Source of the DNA: JBBRLA01 sp038231615
Lineage (GTDB): Bacteria > Myxococcota_A > Polyangia > Palsa-1104 > JAEUJZ01
Direction of reading: 5' to 3'
DNA length: 21,736 nucleotides
Assembly: GCA_038231615.1 (NCBI GenBank)
Contig: JBBRLA010000050.1
Location: 1 to 21,736, forward strand
Shown here: positions 8,382-16,209 of the stretch, in pieces
Numbering within the stretch: the first letter of the stretch is position 1
Layout: the number at the start of each line of letters is the position of its first letter
Notes under the pieces: model-generated
Database searches by the model: none
What the model saw: the letters and a program-made list of their open reading frames with translations, nothing else
What the model was told of the DNA's origin: nothing
Translations under genes and position numbers: made by a program

Positions 8382-9722
8382 CTACCCCTGACAGATCCGC
8401 AGCACCGCGTCATGCAAGACCTGCACTCCCCAGCGAAGGCCGTCCACCGGGATGCGTTCGTCGTCACCATGAAAGAGTTCGGCGAACCGCGGGCCATTTT
8501 CGGGGAAGCGCACAGGCGCGAAGCCGTAGACCCGGGCGCCCAGGGAGGACCAGGCCTGGGCGTCGGTGAAGCCGGGGATCATACAGGGTACGGGCAGGCC
8601 CTGCGGGTCGTGATCGCGCAGGGTGGCGCACAGGGCGTCCCACACCGGCGAGGCGGGCTCGGTGGAGATGGCGGGGGCCTGGCGCAGGACCTCCAGTTCG
8701 ATGCCGCTGCCGACGATCGCTTGCAGTTCGCGGATCAGCATGTCGGCGGTCTGCCCGGCCACCACCCTGCCGTCGATCTCGCAGAAGGCCTCGGCGGGGA
8801 TGACGTTGGTCTTGCTGCCGGCGAAAAGGACGGTGGGGCTGGCGGTGTTTCCCAGGACCGCCCGGATGGCCCGGGCGACCGAGGGGTCGGGGAGCAGCTT
8901 CAGGAGGGCCGGGGAAAGCGGCCCGAGGGTCAGGCCGCGCAGAAGGAGGCGGGCGACGAGGGGCTGGGTGGCGGCGACGGCGCGGAGGTAGGTCTCAGCG
9001 GGAGGGGTGATGTGCAAGGGCAGCTCGGCCAGGCCGATCTTGGCGACCGCCTGTGCCAGGCGCACCACGGCGCTGTCCTTGCGGGGCATGGAGCCGTGGC
9101 CCGCCACGCCCCGGGTGGACATGCGCATCCAGACGATGCCCTTCTCGGCCACCTGGATCGGGTACAGGCGACGGCCCCCGATGTGGAGGGTGAAGCCGCC
9201 CACCTCGGTCAGCACGTATTCGGCCCGGACGAGGTCGGGGTGATGGACCGCCAGGTAGCGGGAGCCCTCGTCGCAGCCCATCTCCTCGTCGGCGACGGCG
9301 GCGAAGATCAAGTCTCGCCGAAGGCGGACGCCGGCGCGCTTCAGCCGGCACAGGACCAGCGCCGACATGACGGCCATATGCTTCATGTCGATGGCCCCCC
9401 GGCCCCACAGGTACCCGTCGGCGAGGGTGCCGGCGAAGGGGGGGTGGCGCCAGCGGGAAGGTTCGGCGGGCACTACGTCCAGGTGGGCGCTGAGGAGCAG
9501 GGGCGGGGCGCTGCCATCTCCCGCCAGCCGGGCGACCAGGGAACGACGGGCAGGCGAGGCACCCAGGAGCATGGGCGAGAGCCCCGCTTGAGACAGGAGA
9601 TCGGCCAGGTACTCGGCGGCGACGGTCTCGTTCCCCGGGGGGTTGGTGGTGTCGATCCGCAGGAGGGCCTGAAGATGACGGACCGCATCATCGGCCAGTT
9701 CAGCATCGGGGTCTGGACGCAT
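8382..9722 (-). CDS. M20 family zinc metallopeptidase (ArgE/DapE/CPG2-like)
   Basis: This 446-residue protein is an M20-type di-zinc amidohydrolase or peptidase. The metal ligands are visible in order: H80 and D82 in SAHLDVVP, D112 in GRGAIDMK, the E146-E147 pair in ADEEMG (general base plus ligand), and H418 in LFHGDDE. The inserted dimerisation domain contains VAGHGSMP at the expected place. The length agrees with CPG2/Acy1-like carboxypeptidases and aminoacylases rather than the shorter DapE. There is no signal peptide, so it is probably cytoplasmic. The start is ATG 9722, followed within 25 residues by family sequence (LLRIDTTNPPGNE); no strong Shine-Dalgarno is visible. Its stop is 16 bases from the convergent MYXO-CTERM gene, and it is divergent from the transporter at 9843. 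The substrate, a peptide or N-acyl amino acid, is undetermined. Confidence 0.93.
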   Translation of the reverse strand: MRPDPDAELADDAVRHLQALLRIDTTNPPGNETVAAEYLADLLSQAGLSPMLLGASPARRSLVARLAGDGSAPPLLLSAHLDVVPAEPSRWRHPPFAGTLADGYLWGRGAIDMKHMAVMSALVLCRLKRAGVRLRRDLIFAAVADEEMGCDEGSRYLAVHHPDLVRAEYVLTEVGGFTLHIGGRRLYPIQVAEKGIVWMRMSTRGVAGHGSMPRKDSAVVRLAQAVAKIGLAELPLHITPPAETYLRAVAATQPLVARLLLRGLTLGPLSPALLKLLPDPSVARAIRAVLGNTASPTVLFAGSKTNVIPAEAFCEIDGRVVAGQTADMLIRELQAIVGSGIELEVLRQAPAISTEPASPVWDALCATLRDHDPQGLPVPCMIPGFTDAQAWSSLGARVYGFAPVRFPENGPRFAELFHGDDERIPVDGLRWGVQVLHDAVLRICQG

Positions 9723-9842
9723 GCGCGGCGAGGATATCCCACCTTCGCGGCGGATAACATCGCAATGGCGGAAGAGAAGAGGGTCCGCCTGGCGAGCAAT
9801 TGTGTAGTTGACGAGATCGGACCTGTGTTATGGCTTGCTCAC

Positions 9843-11243
9843 ATGCCTTCCGCTCTGGTGATGCCGAAAACCGCGTTTCGCATCCGCCGTGCGCAAAACT
9901 GGCTCTTTCTGGGCCTCATGTACGGCTTCTTCTACATGAGCCGGTACAACTTCAGCGCGGTGCAGACAGCCATCGCCGAGCAGTTTGGCTGGAGTTACTC
10001 CGACCGCGGGTCGATCATCAGCGCAGGCCTGCTGGTGTACGGGCTCTCGGTCTTCCTGAACGGGCCGCTGGCGGATCGCATCGGGGGCAAGCGGGCCATC
10101 CTGATCGGCGCATCGGGGGCGGCCTTCTTCAACCTGCTCTTCGGGCTCTGCCACCTCTTTGTGCTACGGCCGGCGGTGGTCACGAACGGCCAGGTGGTCG
10201 CCGCGGCCCAGCTCGGCTACGGCATGAGCGGCGCCACCCTGCTGGCGACCCTTTCTGGGGTGTGGGCCTGCAACCACTACTTCCAATCGTTCGGCGCGCT
10301 CTCCATCGTCAAGATCAACGCCGCCTGGTTCCAGGTCAGCGAGAGGGGGAAATTTGCCGGGATTTTCGGGGTCATGATCCAGGGGGGGCGGTGGCTGGCC
10401 TTCAACCTGAGCCCGCTCATCCTGTTCTACCTGCCCTGGCAGTACGTGTTCTGGGTCCCCGCCGTCCTCCTGCTCTTCATGTGGGTCGTGCTCTATTATT
10501 TCGTCGAGAACTCACCGGTAGACGCGGGGCTGGGGGAGTTCGACACTGGCGACGAAACGCCGGAGGAGGCCCGCGATCAAGCCACCCTCGGCTTCGTGGT
10601 GCGCAAGGTGTTCGCGCGGCGGGCGCCGTGGATCATCGCCTTTTCGTCGATGTGCATCGGGATGGTCAGAAACTCGGTGGACCATTGGTTCACGGCCTTC
10701 CTGACCGTGGAATTCCACGTCTCGGCCAGAGGGCTTTCCACCTTCGCCCCCTACAAGTTCGCCGCGGTGGCCATGCCCATCGCGGCCATCCTGGGCGGGC
10801 TGGCTGCCGGGAACGCGTCGGATCGCATCTTCGGCTCGCGGCGGGCGCCGGTGATCTGCCTGGCCTTCGTGGGGCAGGCGGCGTGCCTTTTGCTCTTGCG
10901 GGGGACGGTCCACGACGCGTGGCTGAGCTGCATGACGCTGGTCCTGATTTCGTTCTTCATCCAAAGCGCCCATTCGCTGGTAGGGGGGGCGGCCTCGATG
11001 GACTTCGGGGGCAAGAAGGCGGTGGCCACCGCCGCGGGACTCTTCGATGGCGCGCAGTACCTGGCCGGGTCCATCGTGGGCCGCGGCATGGGCCGCATCC
11101 TCGATCACTACAAGACTTCGCTGCACCCGGGGGCGGAGTTCGAGGTCTGGCCCCTGGTCCCGCTGCCCTTCGCGATCATCGGGGCAGTGCTCATTTCCCG
11201 ACTGTGGCACTCGCGCCCCGGGCCCCAGGGAAAGCGTCACTGA
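9843..11243 (+). CDS. MFS transporter, OPA (GlpT/UhpT-like) family
   Basis: This is a roughly 466-residue, 12-helix inner-membrane transporter. The first helix carries YMSRYNFS, which corresponds to the Arg-containing helix 1 motif of organophosphate:phosphate antiporters (GlpT, UhpT). The loop motif LADRIGGKR and the segment SERGKFAGIFG also fit this family. OPA members exchange organic phosphates such as glycerol-3-phosphate or hexose-6-phosphate for phosphate. Substrate prediction is weak because signature His and Arg positions cannot be aligned securely by eye. Three in-frame ATGs are possible: 9765, 9843 and 9861. I chose 9843 because the residues just before the first helix then match GlpT length; none has a good Shine-Dalgarno. 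The reading frame stays open far upstream, antisense to the peptidase gene; that part is not coding. No sensor or regulatory gene of the Uhp type is adjacent. Confidence 0.88.
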   Translation: MPSALVMPKTAFRIRRAQNWLFLGLMYGFFYMSRYNFSAVQTAIAEQFGWSYSDRGSIISAGLLVYGLSVFLNGPLADRIGGKRAILIGASGAAFFNLLFGLCHLFVLRPAVVTNGQVVAAAQLGYGMSGATLLATLSGVWACNHYFQSFGALSIVKINAAWFQVSERGKFAGIFGVMIQGGRWLAFNLSPLILFYLPWQYVFWVPAVLLLFMWVVLYYFVENSPVDAGLGEFDTGDETPEEARDQATLGFVVRKVFARRAPWIIAFSSMCIGMVRNSVDHWFTAFLTVEFHVSARGLSTFAPYKFAAVAMPIAAILGGLAAGNASDRIFGSRRAPVICLAFVGQAACLLLLRGTVHDAWLSCMTLVLISFFIQSAHSLVGGAASMDFGGKKAVATAAGLFDGAQYLAGSIVGRGMGRILDHYKTSLHPGAEFEVWPLVPLPFAIIGAVLISRLWHSRPGPQGKRH

Positions 11244-11297
11244 TCTATCAATGGGGCACTGGGGCGCTTCCAGGCGCCGCGCCGCATCGATCGACGG

Positions 11298-12380
11298 CTA
11301 CGAGAGCCCGGGCTGCGGGGTCAGATCGGTGCGGACGTAGTTTCGCACGCGCTGGGTCAGCTGATCGAGCTTGATGAAGTCGTCCCGATCGAACTCATGC
11401 CGGGGACAGGTGGCGCAGACCGGGATGTGGCCCACTTGATCGCGCAGGTGGGCCCCTCGGATGTCCTGCATGAGCGGGCTGTTCCACACCTCATCCACCG
11501 TCTGCACCTTCAGGTCGCCCAAGACGTTCTGCTTCTCGTATACGTTGACGCAGGGGACCACCAGCCCATCCCACAGTACCGTCAGCTCTGTCCACAGCAT
11601 CCGGCAGGGGGTGTGCTTGATTGCCGGGGGTTTGTGCTTTTTGCCCAGTTGCACCTGCCCGGCCCAGTCCCGCGCTTCCTTGATCATCACATTGCCGTCC
11701 CACAGCTTGGCGAAGGGTTCGACCTCGTGACGGTTCGCCTCGGTGACGATCATCTGCACCACCACCGTGGTGTCATTCGGGATCTGCTTCTTCAGATCGA
11801 AGAAGTTGCGCACGTTCTTCACCGTGGTGGCAAAATCTCCGCCCACCCGGATGCGCTGGTAGGTATCCGGCGACGCCCCATCCATGGAGATCACCAGAAA
11901 ATCCAGCCCGTTCTCCAGGATCAGCTTCGCCTTGCGGTGGTCCAGGTAGGTCGCGTTGGTGGACAGCCCCATCCCCACCCCGCGGGAGCGGCCGTACTTG
12001 ATCAGCTCCCCGATGCGTCCGTGAAAGAGCGACTCTCCCAGGTGGTGCAGATAGGCGAACTCCAGGTCTGGTACCGACTCGTCGATGATCTTGCGAAACA
12101 GCTCGGGCTTCATGTACCCGACGTCGCGCTCCATCTGGCTGTGCGGACACATCGGGCAGGCCAGGTTGCAGAAGTTGGTCAGTTCGATCTTCATGTGCGC
12201 CGGTCGCCCCTTGGCCACCACGCGCCCTTTCTGATGATCGTCGGCCAGTTGACGACGGTTGCGCATCCAGAGATCGGCCAGTTCTGCCGCCCCCAGGTCG
12301 CTCAGATCGTGCTCCATCTCCTGATGAAACCCGCGAACAGCGCCCCGATCCTCACCCACGTAACAGGCGGACTCTCGCAT
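11298..12380 (-). CDS. Radical SAM protein with SPASM-like C-terminal domain
   Basis: This 360-residue enzyme is a radical SAM protein. C71, C75 and C78 form the CxxxCxxC motif in TNFCNLACPMCPH, which binds the catalytic 4Fe-4S cluster. GESLFHG (about 115-121) is the GGE-like SAM-binding element, and the barrel continues with STNATYL and ISMDGAS. The C-terminal region has C259, C277, C322 and C325 (the last two as CATC), enough for one auxiliary cluster in a shortened SPASM/twitch domain. Such enzymes modify peptides, sugars or small precursors. The start was moved to ATG 12380 because GGAGG lies 6 bases upstream; the longer frame would begin inside the aminotransferase gene and adds only Arg-rich sequence. 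It follows the aminotransferase by 49 bases and is the last gene of a three-gene unit. The substrate is unknown. Confidence 0.88.
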   Translation of the reverse strand: MRESACYVGEDRGAVRGFHQEMEHDLSDLGAAELADLWMRNRRQLADDHQKGRVVAKGRPAHMKIELTNFCNLACPMCPHSQMERDVGYMKPELFRKIIDESVPDLEFAYLHHLGESLFHGRIGELIKYGRSRGVGMGLSTNATYLDHRKAKLILENGLDFLVISMDGASPDTYQRIRVGGDFATTVKNVRNFFDLKKQIPNDTTVVVQMIVTEANRHEVEPFAKLWDGNVMIKEARDWAGQVQLGKKHKPPAIKHTPCRMLWTELTVLWDGLVVPCVNVYEKQNVLGDLKVQTVDEVWNSPLMQDIRGAHLRDQVGHIPVCATCPRHEFDRDDFIKLDQLTQRVRNYVRTDLTPQPGLS

Positions 12381-12386
12381 CATCTC

Positions 12387-12391
12387 CCTCC
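12387..12391 (-). promoter_or_regulatory. Ribosome binding site of the radical SAM gene
   Basis: On the minus strand GGAGG lies 6 bases upstream of ATG 12380. It decides between this start and alternative upstream starts. An ATG also overlaps the aminotransferase stop at 12430, but its frame reaches a stop after 16 codons. Confidence 0.7.
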
Positions 12392-12429
12392 GCGACGGCC
12401 ACGGCCTTCGCTCTCGATCTCGTTCCTCA

Positions 12430-13812
12430 TCACGCCGCCCCCGGCAGGCGCAGTTCCAGCGCGGCGAAGACCTCATCAAAGATGGCCACGCCTTCCAACG
12501 CCTGCTCGCGGCTGATCACCAAAGGCGGGTTGATCCGCACCCTCGGCGCGTATGCCATCGTCAGCAGGCCCCGCTTCAGGCACTCATGGAAGATCCACTC
12601 GCAGTGCGCCTTCTCCAGCGGCTCCCGGGTCTTGGGATCCCGGACCAGCTCGATCGCCAGGAGCAGGCCCTTGCCGCGCACCTCCCCGACAAATCGGTAC
12701 TTCTCTTTCAACACCTGCAGCGCCGCCAGCATCTCCGCCCCCACCACTGCCGCGTGCTCATGAAGCCGCTGCTCCACGATTACCTTGGTGGCCGCGTTCG
12801 CCGCCGCCGCCCCCAACGGGCTTCCGCCATACGACGACGACGAGAACGACGGCCGCGACCACGGCTCGGACTTGACGATGTCATCGGTCGAGATGAGCCC
12901 GGTCACCGGGAACCCCGCCCCGACCCCCTTACCGAAGGTGATGATATCGGCGGTGACGCCGTAGTGCTCCTGCCCCCACATCTTGCCGCTCCGCCCCCAG
13001 CCGGTGATCATCTCGTCGAGGATGAGCAGCGCCCCGTTCTCCCGGGCAACTTCCTTCACGGCCGGCAGCCAGCCCGGCGGCGGCAGCACGTTGCCGTTGG
13101 TCCCCTGGATCGGCTCGACGAGGATTGCCGCCACACTCCCCGAGGTCTGCATCTTGATAACCTGCCGCAGATAATCCACGCAGTGCAGGCCGCAGGTGGT
13201 CGGCTCCATCTTGAAGGGGCAGCGATAGCAGTCCGGATACGGAGCCAGGTGCTGCCCCGGAAGCATCGGCCCCAGGCCATGCTTGAAATCGCTCCCCATC
13301 AGCCCCAGCACACCCGCGGTCTTGCCATGGAACCCCCCCCAGAAGGCCACCACTTCAAATTTTTTCGTGTACGCCCGCGCCAGACGCAGCGCGCTCTCCA
13401 CCGCCTCGGCCCCTCCCGAGTAAAGCTGCGTCCGCCGCAGTTCCGGCGATGGAGCCACCTGAGCGATGCGCTTCAGTAGTTCCAGCCGGGCCGTCGTGGT
13501 GAAGCTGCCTGAACTGGTCCGCGCCGCCTGCTCCATAAGTGCCTGCGCCACCGCCGGGTGCCCATGCCCCAGCGAGGCCACGCAGATCCCGGCGACGAAG
13601 TCCACAAAGGTATTGCCGTCCACATCGGTCAAAAGCGCCCCCTTCCCGCCCTCCATCGCCAGCCCAGAAAGCGCCGAGATCGACTGCGTCCCCGGGGCCA
13701 GGTACTGAAGCTCCTCGGCTCGCATCGCCCGCGACCTGGGGCCGGGCAACTCGGTGCAGACCTTGGCAAAAAGCCGCCCGGTGGGAATCAGCCCCTGCTT
13801 CTCTTGGTTCAC
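12430..13812 (-). CDS. Class III PLP-dependent aminotransferase
   Basis: This 460-residue protein belongs to class III aminotransferases, the ornithine, acetylornithine, 4-aminobutyrate and putrescine group. They transfer terminal or omega amino groups. YSGGAEAVESA (about 131-141) is the phosphate-binding region, FHGKTAG follows, D266 in LILDEMITGWGRSG binds the PLP ring nitrogen, and K295 in ITFGKG is the Schiff-base lysine. A four-cysteine segment (C195, C198, C207, C211; CYRCPF...CGLHC) sits between the phosphate region and the active-site strands. The start is GTG 13812: GGAG lies 8 bases upstream and the GTGA overlaps the stop of the phosphatidyltransferase gene. The open frame continues 67 codons further but overlaps that gene. 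Coupled expression suggests its product or substrate is linked to the CDP-alcohol transferase step, which is inference. The amino acceptor is unknown. Confidence 0.92.
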   Translation of the reverse strand: MNQEKQGLIPTGRLFAKVCTELPGPRSRAMRAEELQYLAPGTQSISALSGLAMEGGKGALLTDVDGNTFVDFVAGICVASLGHGHPAVAQALMEQAARTSSGSFTTTARLELLKRIAQVAPSPELRRTQLYSGGAEAVESALRLARAYTKKFEVVAFWGGFHGKTAGVLGLMGSDFKHGLGPMLPGQHLAPYPDCYRCPFKMEPTTCGLHCVDYLRQVIKMQTSGSVAAILVEPIQGTNGNVLPPPGWLPAVKEVARENGALLILDEMITGWGRSGKMWGQEHYGVTADIITFGKGVGAGFPVTGLISTDDIVKSEPWSRPSFSSSSYGGSPLGAAAANAATKVIVEQRLHEHAAVVGAEMLAALQVLKEKYRFVGEVRGKGLLLAIELVRDPKTREPLEKAHCEWIFHECLKRGLLTMAYAPRVRINPPLVISREQALEGVAIFDEVFAALELRLPGAA

Positions 13813-14639
13813 TTGATTGCTCCGTGTGGCGTATTCAAACCCAGCCGCCGCAGCCCTGCCATCACGAAGCGGATCCGCCAGATGGCCGTGATGTTCGTCA
13901 GGACCGCCACCAAGGCCAGCACTCCCACCGGCAGATGATATATCGGATGCACGGCGTCCGGCTCGACGAAGGCCGAAAGGATCGGCGCCAGCACTGTGCC
14001 GATCCCCAGCCACACCGCCCGTTCATGCCGCTGCATGTAGCCGACATTTGGATCGACCCCCACCGCCTCTCCCTTGGCGCGAGCATAGCTGACCAACGTG
14101 GACCCCACCATCGCCGCCAGCACGAAGAAGAGCGGCAGCGGGTCGTTCCGGTAGTAATACATGAACCCGAAGAACGTGATCAGGTCGCTGTAGCGGTCGA
14201 TCGTCGCGTCGAAGAACTCGCCGGTCACCGAGGTCGTGCCCGTGGCCCGGGCCACCAGGCCGTCCCAGCTATCGCAGGTGAAGGCGAAGAGCAGCGTCCA
14301 CCCGCCCAGGGCAAAGTGCCCCATACCGACCGCGACCGCGGCCGCCAGCGTCACCACCAGCGACCCCATGGTGATCATGTTCGCCGTGATCCCCAGCGCA
14401 ATGCAGAGTTGTACCGGGATGCGGAACATCCAGTAGCCGAACTCCATCACCAGACGCGGCAGCCAGAGGCTCTGAGCAAGCTGATCGATGCGCGGCGTGC
14501 GCTCCATTCCAAAAAGGGCGCAACGAATGCAATAAATGATAAAACAGCCCACCCAGAACGCCGGCATACAGACCATCGGCACCAAGTCAATCCACGACAT
14601 GCGCCACAGAGGCGCCCCACTGAACCCGTGCATGATCAT
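13809..14639 (-). CDS. CDP-alcohol phosphatidyltransferase family membrane protein
   Basis: This 276-residue integral membrane enzyme carries the complete CDP-alcohol phosphotransferase signature: D123, D126-G127, A130-R131, G140, D144 and D148 (DxxDGxxAR...GxxxDxxxD). The four aspartates bind the metals and activate the acceptor alcohol. Family members displace CMP from CDP-diacylglycerol or another CDP-alcohol to build phospholipids. About six hydrophobic segments follow the motif pattern. An extra N-terminal stretch with one hydrophobic segment (about 18-43) precedes the core. A later block with SYARAKGEAVG, then MQRHERA, resembles PgsA/phosphatidylinositol-phosphate synthase-like members, so the acceptor may be a polyol phosphate, but this is weak. 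The start at ATG 14639 is supported by a promoter immediately upstream; ATG 14633 is an alternative. It is first in a unit with an aminotransferase and a radical SAM enzyme. Confidence 0.9.
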   Translation of the reverse strand: MIMHGFSGAPLWRMSWIDLVPMVCMPAFWVGCFIIYCIRCALFGMERTPRIDQLAQSLWLPRLVMEFGYWMFRIPVQLCIALGITANMITMGSLVVTLAAAVAVGMGHFALGGWTLLFAFTCDSWDGLVARATGTTSVTGEFFDATIDRYSDLITFFGFMYYYRNDPLPLFFVLAAMVGSTLVSYARAKGEAVGVDPNVGYMQRHERAVWLGIGTVLAPILSAFVEPDAVHPIYHLPVGVLALVAVLTNITAIWRIRFVMAGLRRLGLNTPHGAIK

Positions 14640-14952
14640 CGAACGGACATCTTACGTATCGTAATTATTGCGTCAAAGATTTTCACGTCGCGACAAATTC
14701 CCCTGCAAGACTGTCGCCAGCCCTGCTCCCGTCCTGGGCCCGCCATGTACAGGTTTCTGGTGGCTCTTGATGACCACAAGTGCGCAGCGCCACCCCTTCC
14801 CGTGTCAGACATTCACCACAACCAGCATCAGCGACCGTTCAAATTTCACCACCACCGACCTCATCTTATTATCCAGGCCATCGGTTTCCCAGCAGGTTGG
14901 ACCGGTGTATCATCTGACGCGACGCGGCCCAACCTGCCCGTTTGGAGGCCCC
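14640..14952. other. Divergent intergenic region, 313 bases
   Basis: This is the longest stretch without a gene. It separates the minus-strand CDP-alcohol transferase unit from the plus-strand chalcone-isomerase-like gene and must hold both promoters. The left end (14640-14700) is AT-rich and holds the minus-strand promoter described separately. On the plus strand TATTAT (14868-14873) could serve as a -10 box for the gene at 14953, but the -35 position is poor. GGAGG at 14944-14948 is that gene's ribosome binding site. I see no RNA gene, terminator or strong inverted repeat. An open frame from 14668 runs through it in phase with the downstream gene, but it lacks protein character before 14953. 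Confidence 0.6.
14649..14676 (-). promoter_or_regulatory. Probable housekeeping-type promoter of the CDP-alcohol transferase unit
   Basis: Reading the minus strand, TTGACG (14676-14671) is followed after 16 bases by TAAGAT (14654-14649). The -35 box matches the consensus at 5 of 6 positions and the -10 box at 4 of 6. The segment is AT-rich against a very GC-rich background. Transcription would start around 14642, leaving only a few bases before ATG 14639, so the mRNA may be almost leaderless. Confidence 0.4.
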
Positions 14953-15663
14953 ATGAATGTCCATCGCCCTTCCCGAAGCGCCGCCAACCTCTTCTTGTCG
15001 GCCTTCGCGTCATCCATCGCCTTCGTCGTCCTTCTGGGCCTCGCCGCCCCGGCCTCCGCCGAGGACATCGCCGAGCCAGCCACCGGCCACCGCTTCGCCA
15101 CTTCCCTCACGTACCACGGCAAGCCCTATACCCTGGTCGGCGTTGCCCTGCGCAAGAAGTTCATCATCAAAGTCTACGCCATGGGCCTCTACGTCGAACA
15201 AGCCGCGGGCCACCAGGCATTCCCCTCGCTGGTCGAGAAGGCCGGCGGCCGCGATCGCGCCAAGCTCCTGTCCGGCGATCGCGCCCAGACCTTCGTCTCG
15301 TGGGGGCACTTCGGCAAGCTTGGCGTGCTGCACTTCGTCCGCGACGTCGACAAGGACAAGATCCAGGAAGCGTACCGCGAGGGGCTAAAGGGCGCCCTCT
15401 CCGACAAGGCCCCCGCCGACCTGTCCCGTGACGCACAGGCCTTCGTGGCCCTCTTTGACAAGGACATGAAGGACGGCCAGGAGATCCGCATCCACACCGA
15501 GGAAAGCGGCAAGATCACCCTGGAGATCGCCGAAAAGAGCAAGGAAGGCCCCCAGAACCCGCTGCTTTGCCGGGCCCTGTGGGACATCTGGCTGGGGCAG
15601 AAGACCCTTTCCAAGGACATGCAGCGCGGCCTGGTCGATCGCATCGACGAACTGGCCAAATAA
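14953..15663 (+). CDS. Exported chalcone-isomerase-like protein
   Basis: This 236-residue protein has a signal peptide: a basic N-terminus, a hydrophobic core at about 18-31 and ASA before the likely cut after residue 36. The mature part resembles the bacterial chalcone-isomerase-like family. It opens with a YHGKPYTLVG strand, then the hallmark GVALRKKFIIKVYAMGLYV (about 63-81) including Arg67, and ends with a helical region. Plant relatives either cyclise chalcones or bind fatty acids through a conserved Arg. Bacterial periplasmic members have no firmly known function, and no flavonoid genes are present, so ligand binding is more likely than chalcone cyclisation. ATG 14953 has GGAGG only 4 bases upstream. 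It stands alone and converges with the broken lipoprotein gene 7 bases downstream. The family call is from the motif region and overall order. Confidence 0.8.
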   Translation: MNVHRPSRSAANLFLSAFASSIAFVVLLGLAAPASAEDIAEPATGHRFATSLTYHGKPYTLVGVALRKKFIIKVYAMGLYVEQAAGHQAFPSLVEKAGGRDRAKLLSGDRAQTFVSWGHFGKLGVLHFVRDVDKDKIQEAYREGLKGALSDKAPADLSRDAQAFVALFDKDMKDGQEIRIHTEESGKITLEIAEKSKEGPQNPLLCRALWDIWLGQKTLSKDMQRGLVDRIDELAK

Positions 15664-15670
15664 CCGGCCG

Positions 15671-16129
15671 TCACTGGCACTCCGAAAGCAGGTGCAGCGG
15701 TACCTTTGCCGGCGGGTCGGGGAAGCTGATCCCCGCCGAGGTGAACGCCTGCCCCGTCATCCGCCGGCAAGCTTGCCCAGTCCTGTCCTGACCGATCCCA
15801 TCGACCTGCACGTGCACCCGCCCCTCTGGCGTCATCGACAGCGAGTACCGATCCAGATCGCAGCGCACCTGGGTCTAGCCCACGGATCCAGTGCCGTTGA
15901 TCGGGTCAATCCGCACCTCCATGTAATCGATCTTCTGCGCCGCGCAGCGGTCCAGGGTGAAGAACGCCCCGTCCAGCGTCCAGCTCAGTGCCAGCTTCCC
16001 CGAGCCACCTCCCCCCTCCACTCCCGTCCCGGCCCAGTCTGCGGGCGGATCACAGCCGGCAAAGCCCAGCGCCAGGCACAACGGAATGCCCCAGGACATG
16101 CTCGATGCAATGCTAGTATGACGCTTCAT
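15671..16129 (-). pseudogene. Lipoprotein gene interrupted by one in-frame amber codon
   Basis: The reading frame encodes a lipoprotein signal peptide (MKRHTSIASS, hydrophobic core, LGFAGC with the lipid-bearing Cys at 26). A Gly-rich linker (about 34-44) and a beta-rich domain starting KLALSWTLDG follow. Codon 85 is TAG (15877-15875). The same frame then continues without a stop for 67 more codons with the same high-GC codon bias, through residues such as TQVRCDLDRYSL and VHVQVDG, to TGA at 15671. A single base change from TGG or CAG explains the stop. The intact product would be about 151 residues, an outer-membrane lipoprotein of a kind common in myxobacteria. The start at 16129 was chosen for the signal peptide and an AGGA 11 bases upstream; ATG 16141 and ATG 16159 are alternatives. 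It could be a fresh pseudogene, a sequencing error, or a truncated 84-residue protein. Confidence 0.75.
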
Positions 16130-16209
16130 GATATCGCCCATCCTGGTTCTGAAGGCCAATCACCGCTGCGCTCTGCGCTTCGCCATTCATCAAAGGTCAA
16201 CCTGACTCC

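Noticed and set aside
9808..9834. Possible promoter TTGACG with TATGGC before the transporter gene
   Set aside because: The spacer is only 15 bases and the -10 box matches the consensus poorly. It is suggestive but not enough to call.
8412..9842. Open frame of more than 470 codons upstream of, and in phase with, the transporter gene
   Set aside because: It lies antisense to the M20 peptidase, which has full catalytic motifs. The translated sequence is Gly/Gln/Ala-rich with no domain character, a common effect of high GC on antisense frames.
11263..11278. Small hairpin (GGCGC, loop TTCCAG, GCGCC) between the convergent transporter and radical SAM genes
   Set aside because: It has a five-base stem and no T-tract, so it is not a convincing intrinsic terminator in such GC-rich DNA.
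12381..12430. Short open frame starting at the ATGA overlapping the aminotransferase stop
   Set aside because: It reaches a stop after 16 codons and is out of phase with the radical SAM gene, which has its own ribosome binding site at 12387-12391.
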